A program made the translations under genes and the position numbers. The notes under the pieces were generated by a model. It was not told where the DNA came from, did not search any database, and saw only the letters and a list, made by a program, of their open reading frames with translations. A DNA stretch of 6,253 nucleotides, from assembly GCA_002495485.1 (NCBI GenBank), contig DAFH01000103.1, positions 1,101 through 7,353 on the forward strand, given 5' to 3'. Positions 1 to 5,449 of the stretch are shown in pieces (within the stretch, counting starts at the first letter, position 1; each line of letters opens with the position of its first letter). Source of the DNA: Candidatus Bathyarchaeota archaeon UBA185 (GTDB lineage Archaea; Thermoproteota; Bathyarchaeia; 40CM-2-53-6).

Positions 1-119
1 GACTCATAGGCGCGACCGGCTTCAGCAGTCTCTGGTTTGATTTCACTTACCTTATCGGGTTCGCGGCGTTCTTCTCGATAGTCGGAATAATTCTCTCTTG
101 GCGGCTACTCTCCCAGTGA
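1..119 (+). CDS. C-terminal end of a membrane protein (partial)
   Basis: An open frame runs from the window edge (first full codon at 3) to a TGA at 117-119 and gives 38 residues. It reads as a short extracytoplasmic stretch (GFSSLWFDFTY) followed by one strongly hydrophobic helix of about 20 residues (LIGFAAFFSIVGIILSW) and a short polar tail RLLSQ. This is what the last transmembrane span of a multi-pass or tail-anchored protein looks like. The family cannot be named from so little; a transporter is possible. The stop overlaps the GTG start of the next gene in a GTGA arrangement (116-119), which suggests the two are translated from one transcript. The 5' part lies outside the window. Confidence 0.72.
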   Translation, partial: LIGATGFSSLWFDFTYLIGFAAFFSIVGIILSWRLLSQ

Positions 120-310
120 TCAGAAGGACATCTGCGAAACGCGTTTCACGCCGGCCGCTCAAGAATAGAAAGTTCATGCAGACGCTATCCACCGAGACGT
201 TCGCTGCACTCCAAGCGATCTCGCGCGAGAGAGGAATATCGCTCCAAGAGCTGATCCGGGCCCAGGTCATACCGGACTGGCTGAGACTGCACAGGAGCGA
301 GGCTGAGTAG
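116..310 (+). CDS. Small ribbon-helix-helix (CopG-like) DNA-binding protein
   Basis: 64 residues from GTG 116, chosen because it overlaps the upstream stop in a GTGA junction; a TTG at 98 in the same frame would add six residues that fall entirely inside the upstream gene. The N-terminal 19 residues are very basic (RRTSAKRVSRRPLKNRK). Then come a short strand (KFMQTLS, about 19-25), helix A (TETFAALQAISRERG, 26-40), a Gly-Ile-Ser turn, and helix B (LQELIRAQVIPDWLR, about 43-57), the order of a ribbon-helix-helix fold. Such proteins bind DNA as dimers through the paired strands and often repress their own operon. The basic arm could add DNA contacts. A 12-bp palindrome GAAACGCGTTTC (136-147) lies inside its own coding region. 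Target unknown; no ligand domain is present. Confidence 0.7.
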   Translation: MIRRTSAKRVSRRPLKNRKFMQTLSTETFAALQAISRERGISLQELIRAQVIPDWLRLHRSEAE

Positions 311-546
311 GGCCTCCCCAGAACCCTTGGCCTATTAGGGCTACGCCCAAAGCCTCGCATCACTGTTGATCGTCCAGTGAACGGTCGATAGAAAACGCCA
401 CGCAAGACTAGCGTGGACGGTGTACGCCAGTCTTGACCCGACAAGATCGCGACCAGTAACGGGAATCCTATTCCGTTCGAACACTCACAGTATCTAGCGC
501 GTTCCGGGCATAGCCTGCCAGGACCGCCATAGGTCCAACAGTAGCC
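311..546. other. Non-coding gap with several short inverted repeats
   Basis: No convincing ORF or tRNA is seen here. Inverted repeats found by eye: ATCGTCC/GGTCGAT (369-375/383-389, one T-T mismatch, 7-nt loop); CCACGC/GCGTGG (398-403/411-416, perfect, 7-nt loop); CAAGACT (403-409) with AGTCTTG (429-435); TCTTG/CAAGA (431-435/442-446, 6-nt loop); AACGGgAA/TTCCGTT (458-465/471-477, one bulged G). Because AGTCTTG can pair with either neighbour, the segments are mutually exclusive, as in a switching leader. Short repeats like these do occur by chance in a stretch this long. I see no strong TATA box in front of the gene at 547; the nearest candidate is a weak AGTATCTAG near 489-497. Confidence 0.4.
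398..416. promoter_or_regulatory. Inverted repeat CCACGC-N7-GCGTGG, copy 1
   Basis: A perfect 6-bp inverted repeat with a 7-nt spacer (AAGACTA), 131 bases before the start of the membrane protein at 547. The same half-sites with the same spacer length recur at 2075-2093, before the first secreted-protein gene. This could be an operator for a dimeric regulator or an RNA hairpin in a leader. No function is proven. Confidence 0.4.
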
Positions 547-2046
547 ATGACCGACCAGACGGATGAGAGCACTGGACTCTTGAGCCGGATCGATATTCTG
601 GTAATGCTTGGAGCAGTCGTCACGCTCTTCGTCGCTCTCGGAGCCGAGCCCTGGTGGACCCTTAGCGGGGCAAGAGCAACGAGCCTCTTCAACATCCAAG
701 TTTCGCCCTTCTACGTCCACATCAGCGCGATTGGCCTACCGCAGACGGTGCCATACGGGAACGCGCTGGGCGCGTTGACGCGGACGCTTCTGCTTCTTGG
801 TTTCCTGGCGCTCTTCGCCGCGAGCATCAGGCCAACAGCTTGGTGGAGAAACATCGCCGTCTGTCTCGGAGTCTCCACACTGGTCGAACTCTACCTAAGC
901 TTCGTCCTAATGTTCTACTGGACACAGACAGCATTCCTAAGCGCGTACGGAGTCACTCCACCATACTATGGAACAGTTCCCCTCCAAGGCAGCCTACTCG
1001 GTCTCGACCTCAGTTACTACACATCACCGCTCGTCACAGCAACATTCCAGATACCATACTATGTCGGATTCGTGAGCATAGGACTCGTAACGGGAAGAAC
1101 ACTCATCAAAGCCTTGCGCGAAAGAGCACTTCTAGCACTTACAACACTTCTACCGGGAGGATCCATTCACGACGTATACTTGACGCCCCCCTACCAGCAA
1201 GTCTGGTTCTCCAGCGAGGACAAGACCTTCAACCCAATGCAGCTCGATCCCGAACGACTCAACGAGAGCGAGCTCCTCGTCTCCTTCGAGAAGCTTTACG
1301 AGACGGTCGAACCCGGCGGCAGTCTCTCCATAATCCTTCCCAACTGGGCCACCACCCTTGCCGAACGGCTCGAGAAGGTCATGCCTCAGACCGGTTTCAC
1401 CATGGAGAAGGCAGGTCCGATCTACAGGACGCGGGGAAAACCAGAGAAGGAGCTGCGTTTCAGAAAGCCAGCCAAAGCAGCGGCACCAGCGGCAGAACAG
1501 ACCACGCCAGGCGAGATCACAGAGACCCACGCGGAGCCCCTACCTCCCCCAACAACGTCGGTCGTGGTGCCGGAGGGTCCTGTCAATCCAGAATCGCCTC
1601 ACGTACCCGAGCCTGCTGAGGAGCCCGCCTGGGTAGATACGCGGATGACTCGACTCGAACGGTCAATACTCAAGAGCGCTACCAAAATCATCGGTGAACG
1701 ACGCGAACCCGTACAGTACCGGGAGTTGCTCAACCAGGTGTACATGGACCTCGTCGATCGAAAGATAGAATTCGACTCCGCGCGTCAGATCGAAGCGACG
1801 CTTCTCATCCACAACGGAAGAGAAGTCCAGCTGATCGAGGAATCAGACGACGCAGGATTACCCATCATAAAGAAATGGTCATTGGGTGGCCAGAAGATGA
1901 GCCCGGAGAGGAAGCACGGCATGCCGACGCTGGAGATTGTCAAGAGGGGCCGGCAAAGACTACCGCGTCTTGGAAAAATCTTCAGAAAGCGCGAAAAACC
2001 TGGCTACCGACCGAGGACCAATGATGACGAGGATTCAAGCACTTAG
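547..2046 (+). CDS. Four-helix membrane protein with half-methyltransferase-like and winged-helix-like cytoplasmic domains
   Basis: 499 residues from ATG 547; I do not recognise the full architecture. Four hydrophobic helices are visible (about 13-33, 75-95, 101-124, 168-190) with two outside loops rich in Tyr, Pro and Trp. Basic residues after helix 4 (KALRER) place the rest in the cytoplasm. Residues 205-307 resemble the second half of a Rossmann methyltransferase: DVYLTPPY (209-216) looks like motif IV, LYETVEPGGSLSIILP (250-265) like the late strand with the PGG turn, and TGFTMEKAG (282-290) like the closing strands. The glycine-rich SAM-binding motif I that should precede them is absent, its place taken by helix 4, so activity is doubtful. 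A Pro/Ala/Glu linker (about 308-362) leads to a helix-helix-helix-wing pattern (367-446) and a very basic tail (about 465-490). The next gene begins 43 bases downstream, so co-transcription is likely. Role unknown; a membrane sensor or scaffold for the surface proteins is possible. Confidence 0.8.
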   Translation: MTDQTDESTGLLSRIDILVMLGAVVTLFVALGAEPWWTLSGARATSLFNIQVSPFYVHISAIGLPQTVPYGNALGALTRTLLLLGFLALFAASIRPTAWWRNIAVCLGVSTLVELYLSFVLMFYWTQTAFLSAYGVTPPYYGTVPLQGSLLGLDLSYYTSPLVTATFQIPYYVGFVSIGLVTGRTLIKALRERALLALTTLLPGGSIHDVYLTPPYQQVWFSSEDKTFNPMQLDPERLNESELLVSFEKLYETVEPGGSLSIILPNWATTLAERLEKVMPQTGFTMEKAGPIYRTRGKPEKELRFRKPAKAAAPAAEQTTPGEITETHAEPLPPPTTSVVVPEGPVNPESPHVPEPAEEPAWVDTRMTRLERSILKSATKIIGERREPVQYRELLNQVYMDLVDRKIEFDSARQIEATLLIHNGREVQLIEESDDAGLPIIKKWSLGGQKMSPERKHGMPTLEIVKRGRQRLPRLGKIFRKREKPGYRPRTNDDEDSST

Positions 2047-2074
2047 TCGGGCCATTGCCGGTACCATGAAGACT

Positions 2075-2093
2075 CCACGCGAGTAACGCGTGG
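2075..2093. promoter_or_regulatory. Inverted repeat CCACGC-N7-GCGTGG, copy 2
   Basis: Same half-sites and spacer length as the element at 398-416. Here the inner G and C also pair, giving a 7-bp stem CCACGCG/CGCGTGG around a 5-nt loop. It lies in the short gap after the membrane-protein gene and covers the GTG at 2090, the furthest-upstream possible start of the next gene. If it forms in RNA it would hide that GTG, which favours the downstream TTG at 2141. Confidence 0.42.
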
Positions 2094-2674
2094 CTTATCG
2101 TAGACTCCCGTACGCTACCGTTTTCTTAGATGATTCGAAGTTGACTAGCATACGCGTCAAAATAAGTCGAATAACCGCCAAGAAAGTCCCCGCGCTGACC
2201 CTGATCGTCGTCGGACTGGTGGGCATGGTCGCGGGCGTTCTCGCTGCGACCATTACCGTCACCCAGAATAGCTACAACGGAGAAACCGGCACGTACCACA
2301 ACAACACTGGCAACGTAGTCATAACCGACCAGGGCCTGTCGATTGTCTCGGACGTCACAGGCATAAGCGCGAATACAACAGCAACTATCGGGGGAACGGG
2401 ATCGAACAAGAACCTATTCAACGGGTCCACTTTCACCACAGGACACTGGATGGAAACAATCGTCATCTCGGACACCGCAGACAGCGCTGCCCACACCGTC
2501 ACGATAAAGATCCAGAACGGCGGAACACCACCCAACGGAGGCACAGCACTCGCAGGTGGAACCGTAACACTGACCATTACGGCAACCGGCACCACGGGGA
2601 CAATCACCGACTACATCGACCTAGGCGTTAGCAGCATTACTGCGCCACTGACAGTCTACGCAAACGCTACCTAG
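2090..2674 (+). CDS. Secreted beta-rich surface protein A (TasA/bundling-pilus-like, putative)
   Basis: 194 residues from GTG 2090; a TTG at 2141 (codon 18) would leave a shorter basic n-region and may be the true start. A hydrophobic helix (VPALTLIVVGLVGMVAGVLA, 33-52) ends in small residues fit for signal peptidase cleavage near 52-53. The mature part is almost all short Thr/Val/Ile strands with Gly, Asn and Thr, no cysteine, and four N-glycosylation sequons (Asn71, 95, 111, 192). It shares a collinear framework with the next gene: a first strand ATITVTQNSY just after the helix, TDQGLSI (79-85), GHW (118-120), a strand pair ending HTVTIKI, and a C-terminal ITDYIDLG. The order signal helix, exposed first strand, beta sandwich is that of TasA and archaeal bundling-pilus subunits, which join by donor-strand exchange; this link is inferred from layout, not from a search. 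It lacks the cleavage motif of type IV pilins. Probably co-transcribed with the membrane protein upstream. Confidence 0.72.
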   Translation: MAYRRLPYATVFLDDSKLTSIRVKISRITAKKVPALTLIVVGLVGMVAGVLAATITVTQNSYNGETGTYHNNTGNVVITDQGLSIVSDVTGISANTTATIGGTGSNKNLFNGSTFTTGHWMETIVISDTADSAAHTVTIKIQNGGTPPNGGTALAGGTVTLTITATGTTGTITDYIDLGVSSITAPLTVYANAT

Positions 2675-2750
2675 AACAAGACAGAACAAAGCCCAAGTCC
2701 TCTCTGGCACTATGGCCGGGGAGAACTCTTCTTTCTCAATTCAATCTTCC
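2673..2750 (+). terminator. Possible termination region with pyrimidine-rich tract
   Basis: After the stop of secreted protein A come two AGAACAA repeats 10 bases apart (2673-2679, 2683-2689), a weak GGC/GCC hairpin (2706-2717) and a pyrimidine-rich tract (2727-2750, CTCTTCTTTCTC and onward). Archaeal RNA polymerase stops at T-rich sequence, but the T runs here are short and broken, so this is a weak call. It leaves open whether the second secreted gene has its own promoter. Confidence 0.25.
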
Positions 2751-2847
2751 AGCAGGCATGGCAATTCCTAAACCCCTAGACTCGCCTGTGAAAGACACGC
2801 GTCCTTACGGGGCACTCGACTGTAACTCTGTTCTCACTGTATCGGTT

Positions 2848-2874
2848 ACTGAGGTTTCTTAGAAACATCTCAGT
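2848..2874 (+). promoter_or_regulatory. 11-bp hairpin just before secreted protein B
   Basis: ACTGAG-GTTTC pairs with GAAAC-CTCAGT (2848-2858 with 2862-2874), closed by a TTA loop and with a two-base AT bulge at 2867-2868. It ends seven bases before the TTG at 2882. The apical part contains TTTCTTAGA (2855-2863), a 9-mer also found at 2122-2130 near the start of the paralogous gene A. As DNA it could be an operator or a poor TATA element; as RNA it would sit at the translation start. If TTTCTTAGA acts as the TATA element, transcription would begin close to the TTG at 2882 and this hairpin would not be in the mRNA. Confidence 0.4.
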
Positions 2875-2881
2875 CTAACCA

Positions 2882-3403
2882 TTGCAAAGACAAAGCTTGA
2901 TCAAAGCCGGCCGGTTTCAGAAAGCCGTTCAGACCTTGGTAAAAAGAGCAGTCGTCGTAAAGGTGCTTATCTCATTGATAGTTGTCGTGTTTGCCACAAG
3001 TATCTCCGTCACGTCGAGCACCTACCAGGCCGAGATAGGCTCTGCCGTAAGCGTAACGAGCGGTCTACTCGCCACAGATAGAGGTTTCTCGGTGTCACCG
3101 ACGGCCGGTTCGCCGGCAGGCACCTCCTGCTCTTCCCCCATAGTTTTTGGTGCGCTTCCACAGACCGCCAACACTACTATCACAGCCGGACACTGGGTCT
3201 ACGATGTCCGGGTCAACTCGACCACAAATGCGCCTGCCAGTTCCAAGTTCAGCGTCACACTCGTCCTTGCCTCCAACACGTACGGACCTCTCTGCATTCA
3301 AACACTTGCGACCGTTAGCAACGATCAGATCATAGACTGCCTCTTCGACGTGGGAGCTACTCTACCAGTGTCGCCCTACGCGTTCGACGTGACGATCCAG
3401 TAG
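2882..3403 (+). CDS. Secreted beta-rich surface protein B, paralogue of protein A
   Basis: 173 residues from TTG 2882. In-frame TTG codons at 2897 and 2936 are alternatives; the last would give a compact signal peptide beginning MVKRAVVVKV. There is no ATG in frame. The hydrophobic helix (23-38) ends VVVFA, a plausible cleavage site, followed by the strand TSISVTSSTY. The mature part matches protein A in order and spacing: TDRGFSV (65-71), GHW (103-105) 38 residues later (39 in A), FSVTLVL strand, and IIDCLFDVG near the C-terminus, about 20 residues from the end in both. Identity between the two is low outside these blocks, so they are old paralogues. Unlike A it has three cysteines (83, 138, 153), allowing a disulfide, and two sequons (Asn97, Asn112). 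It likely works outside the cell, perhaps as a partner, adaptor or cap of the A fibre; that role is speculation. Confidence 0.7.
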   Translation: MQRQSLIKAGRFQKAVQTLVKRAVVVKVLISLIVVVFATSISVTSSTYQAEIGSAVSVTSGLLATDRGFSVSPTAGSPAGTSCSSPIVFGALPQTANTTITAGHWVYDVRVNSTTNAPASSKFSVTLVLASNTYGPLCIQTLATVSNDQIIDCLFDVGATLPVSPYAFDVTIQ

Positions 3404-3458
3404 GACTCGAGAATCTGCCTCTGGCCGAATCCCACTTCTCTCGCAAATCGTCCAGATC

Positions 3459-3498
3459 ACCCCTCAATCGAAACTGTCAAGGGGTCCCTACGAAGGGA
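3459..3498. terminator. Weak hairpins between convergent genes
   Basis: In the 177-bp gap between secreted protein B (+) and the winged-helix gene (-), ACCCCT/AGGGGT (3459-3464/3480-3485, 15-nt loop) and TCCCT/AGGGA (3485-3489/3494-3498, ACGA loop) could fold one after the other. No T run follows on either strand. Placement fits a terminator for converging transcripts, but the signal is weak. The rest of the gap (3404-3580) shows nothing else I can support. Confidence 0.25.
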
Positions 3499-3580
3499 AT
3501 CCTAGACTAGATGTCTTCTCGTCGAAGCTGATACGCATGATGCGGCGCTATTTGTTTCCCAACTACGTCTCGCAAGGGAT

Positions 3581-3841
3581 CTAGGCGTCTTCGAAAAGCC
3601 GCTGGACCTCTGTCAGCTTTAACAGTGCCTCCATCCCCAGCTGGGTCGTCTGGAACCTCGACTTTCCATCCTCTACCACCGTCTCGAGCATTCCCCTCAG
3701 GAGCAAACGCGAAATGTACTTCTCCGCGGCGACGAAGTTGATGTTCGACCTGTAAACAATCTCAGTCTTCGATGCCTTTCGCGCAGCCACCTGCAGAATA
3801 TCCCGAATAATGACGAGTGAATCTCGCGGCTTCGGACTCAT
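3581..3841 (-). CDS. Winged-helix transcription regulator, HTH_45 type
   Basis: 86 residues from an ATG at 3841. The layout is that of the archaeal HTH_45 winged-helix family: helix 1 (DSLVIIRDILQVAARKA, 7-23), helix 2 (KTEIVYRS, 25-32), Asn-Ile-Asn turn, recognition helix (VAAEKYISRLLLRG, about 37-50), a beta wing (MLETVVEDGKSRFQTT, 51-66) and a long C-terminal helix (LGMEALLKLTEVQRLFED, 68-85) usual for dimer contact. The ILQVA...KTEIVYRSNINF pattern is typical of this family, which is common in archaea as stand-alone DNA-binding proteins. It lies 90 bases downstream of the glycosyltransferase on the same strand, so the two may share a transcript. A weak AACTAAATCC near 3876-3886 on the minus strand might be its own TATA element. 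The target and any signal are not evident; no ligand-binding domain is present. Confidence 0.8.
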   Translation of the reverse strand: MSPKPRDSLVIIRDILQVAARKASKTEIVYRSNINFVAAEKYISRLLLRGMLETVVEDGKSRFQTTQLGMEALLKLTEVQRLFEDA

Positions 3842-3931
3842 AGATGATCTACGAATGGCTCTGCAGAAGGCGCTACGGATTTAGTTCTTTCCAACAGCTT
3901 CACGCAAAGGAGAGGAAACGATTCGGCAAAG

Positions 3932-5299
3932 TCAGGGACCCAGGGCTAGCTGAGCGTCCACGTAGCCAGTCTTTTCAGTCTTCAACCACAACCTCGCGCC
4001 CCTTCGGAGGATCAGGAACATCGCCACAAGATTCGCTAGGGAGACGAGAGTGGCGTACGGATACGTTGCCAGTACAAGGCCTAGATGCGAGGCTATGTCC
4101 GTCCTAGCTGAGGAGAAGACGGCGGCGAGCAGACTGCCAACGTAGACGAGGTTTAGAACCACCATCACAACCAGTAAAGGCAACAGAGTCCCGAAAGGCA
4201 ATCCCACTCGGATCACACCCAATCCGAGAATCACCCACGCAGCAAAAGTCAACACTGCTAGGATCGGACTCATCATCAATACCTGCATGTCCAAAGTCTT
4301 TGTGATGCTCATAGACCTCCACGCATTCCAGTGTTTAATCCCTGTGAGCATATTCCCGCCGGACCAGCGAATCCTCTGACGGAACAGGCTCCCGACCTTC
4401 GCAGGCATCTCTTGCCAACACTCGACCGGCGCTAATCTTGTCGCAATGTTCGCCCGAGCAAACCTGACCGATAGTTCCGCGTCTTCAACCAGCGACTTTG
4501 CGTCCCAGAGCCCAACCTTCTCTAGCGCACTCCTGCGGAAGAAAGTGTTGGACCCGGAAAATGTCACAAACAGGTGCAGTGCGTACTTGCCATCATTCGA
4601 AAGCCGGTAGACAAAATTCTCGTACGCGGCCAGCCTCGATATGAGGCTCTCACGGAGATTCAGCACCCTATGATAACCGTGGACAGCCCCAGTCTCTGGA
4701 TCATTGAAGTATCGTAGAGCTTTCGTTACGGCTTGCGGCTCTGGAACATCGTCCGCGTCGAAAGTGGCGATGATCTCACCCTTCGATTGTTTGAACGCGA
4801 AGTTGAGAGCGTCGCCCTTTCCAAGACTTGAATCGCGGTGGAAGACCTTGATCCACGGATATTTCTCTGAATATTCTCTACAAATCTGCAAAGTTCTATC
4901 TTTCGACTCGTCCTCAACGACGATGACCTCCAAGTTCTCCTTCGGATAGGCGAGACGAACGAGAGAGTCGAGTAGCCTTCCTACGACCTTCTCCTCGTCC
5001 TTTACCGGCACGAGCACCGAAACATCAGGCGGATCCCAGTCTTCGCCCGGGTCGTCGCCGAAACCCCGTTTCTTATATCGCCACACTCCGAGCACGATAA
5101 TTGGGGTAGCATAAGCGAAGTATGCCAGAAACAGGATTGTGAGGCCGAATACGAACCAGTTCGCTAAGCTCAGAGTCTCTTCCAGCTCGGTCCCGGCGTT
5201 CTCAATCTTGACCCTATTTATTATCTTAGAAGCGAGCCTTTCCAAGCCCAACCACCAATAGAGTCTATTCTGATCAGGAGACCTGTGAGAAGGTATCAA
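3932..5299 (-). CDS. Membrane family 2 glycosyltransferase, polysaccharide-synthase-like
   Basis: 455 residues from TTG 5299; no ATG lies in the open frame upstream, and in-frame TTGs at codons 18 and 20 are alternative starts. A transmembrane helix (about 45-71) leads to a cytoplasmic GT-A domain: VSVLVPVKDEE (93-103), VIVVEDESKD (125-134) with the nucleotide-sugar-binding Asp, LGKGDALNFAF (159-169), the metal-binding DxD in FDADD (180-184), VEDAEL (271-276) in the place of the catalytic TED motif with Glu272-Asp273, and QRIRW (308-312), the acceptor-binding QxxRW motif of processive synthases. Three C-terminal hydrophobic segments follow (about 340-363, 368-395, 403-431). This is the plan of the cellulose synthase / PgaC / NodC / hyaluronan synthase group, which polymerise sugars and pass them through the membrane. 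All catalytic motifs are intact. The substrate cannot be read from sequence; a single-sugar transferase for lipid or glycan anchors is the alternative. It has a strong TATA box and a terminator-like leader element. Confidence 0.9.
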   Translation of the reverse strand: MIPSHRSPDQNRLYWWLGLERLASKIINRVKIENAGTELEETLSLANWFVFGLTILFLAYFAYATPIIVLGVWRYKKRGFGDDPGEDWDPPDVSVLVPVKDEEKVVGRLLDSLVRLAYPKENLEVIVVEDESKDRTLQICREYSEKYPWIKVFHRDSSLGKGDALNFAFKQSKGEIIATFDADDVPEPQAVTKALRYFNDPETGAVHGYHRVLNLRESLISRLAAYENFVYRLSNDGKYALHLFVTFSGSNTFFRRSALEKVGLWDAKSLVEDAELSVRFARANIATRLAPVECWQEMPAKVGSLFRQRIRWSGGNMLTGIKHWNAWRSMSITKTLDMQVLMMSPILAVLTFAAWVILGLGVIRVGLPFGTLLPLLVVMVVLNLVYVGSLLAAVFSSARTDIASHLGLVLATYPYATLVSLANLVAMFLILRRGARLWLKTEKTGYVDAQLALGP

Positions 5300-5344
5300 C
5301 TCCCTTGCAAGACAGAGATCCAGGCCGGCATCTTCGCCGTGCGG

Positions 5345-5378
5345 AAAAAATCGGAGCCGATCCGGACCCGTCTCCGAT
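5345..5378 (-). terminator. Terminator-like hairpin plus T6 in the glycosyltransferase leader
   Basis: On the minus strand ATCGGAG (5378-5372) pairs with CTCCGAT (5356-5350), a perfect 7-bp GC-rich stem with a 15-nt loop, and runs straight into a block of six T (5350-5345). It falls between the TATA box at 5432-5439 and the start codon at 5299, so transcripts from that promoter must cross it. It could stop RNA early (an attenuator, or the end of a small RNA of about 65 nt) or simply be a leader hairpin. T-rich runs stop archaeal polymerase even without a hairpin. Confidence 0.45.
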
Positions 5379-5431
5379 CATTATGCTGAGAAAAAGTAGA
5401 GATGCAACGATCTGACGCTCAATCCTGCCCG

Positions 5432-5439
5432 CTTTTATA
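5432..5439 (-). promoter_or_regulatory. Archaeal TATA box for the glycosyltransferase
   Basis: TATAAAAG on the minus strand (context CTCGTATAAAAGCGGG), the best promoter match in the window. Archaeal transcripts usually start about 22-27 bases past the box centre, which puts the 5' end near 5410 and gives a leader of about 110 bases before TTG 5299. It may also drive a short RNA ending at the T6 block at 5345-5350. Confidence 0.7.
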
Positions 5440-5449
5440 CGAGATTCAC

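Noticed and set aside
311..546. A tRNA suggested by GTTCGAA near 475-481
   Set aside because: The flanking bases do not form a T stem and no anticodon or acceptor arm can be placed around it.
52..720. A 222-codon open frame on the minus strand
   Set aside because: It runs antisense through the ribbon-helix-helix gene, the non-coding gap and the start of the 547 membrane protein, and its translation shows no domain, signal or membrane pattern.
840..1619. A 259-codon plus-strand frame inside the membrane-protein gene
   Set aside because: Its product is an Arg/Ser/Thr-rich shadow; the overlapping 499-residue frame has membrane helices and domain-like patterns.
136..3383. ACGCGT occurring five times (139, 2086, 2152, 2797, 3378)
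   Set aside because: Slightly more than expected, but most copies are inside genes with no fixed spacing or shared flanks, so it is probably composition or codon use.
2090..3403. Type IV pilin reading of the two secreted proteins
   Set aside because: Neither has the basic-Gly/Ala class III cleavage motif followed directly by the hydrophobic helix; the helix ends in small residues as in an ordinary signal peptide.
3844..4107. An 87-codon plus-strand frame opposite the glycosyltransferase end
   Set aside because: It is antisense to the conserved C-terminal membrane segments and has no recognisable features.
5400..5440. A C/D-box small RNA suggested by CTGA near 5385 and 5412
   Set aside because: No C box (RTGATGA) stands at the right distance on either strand.
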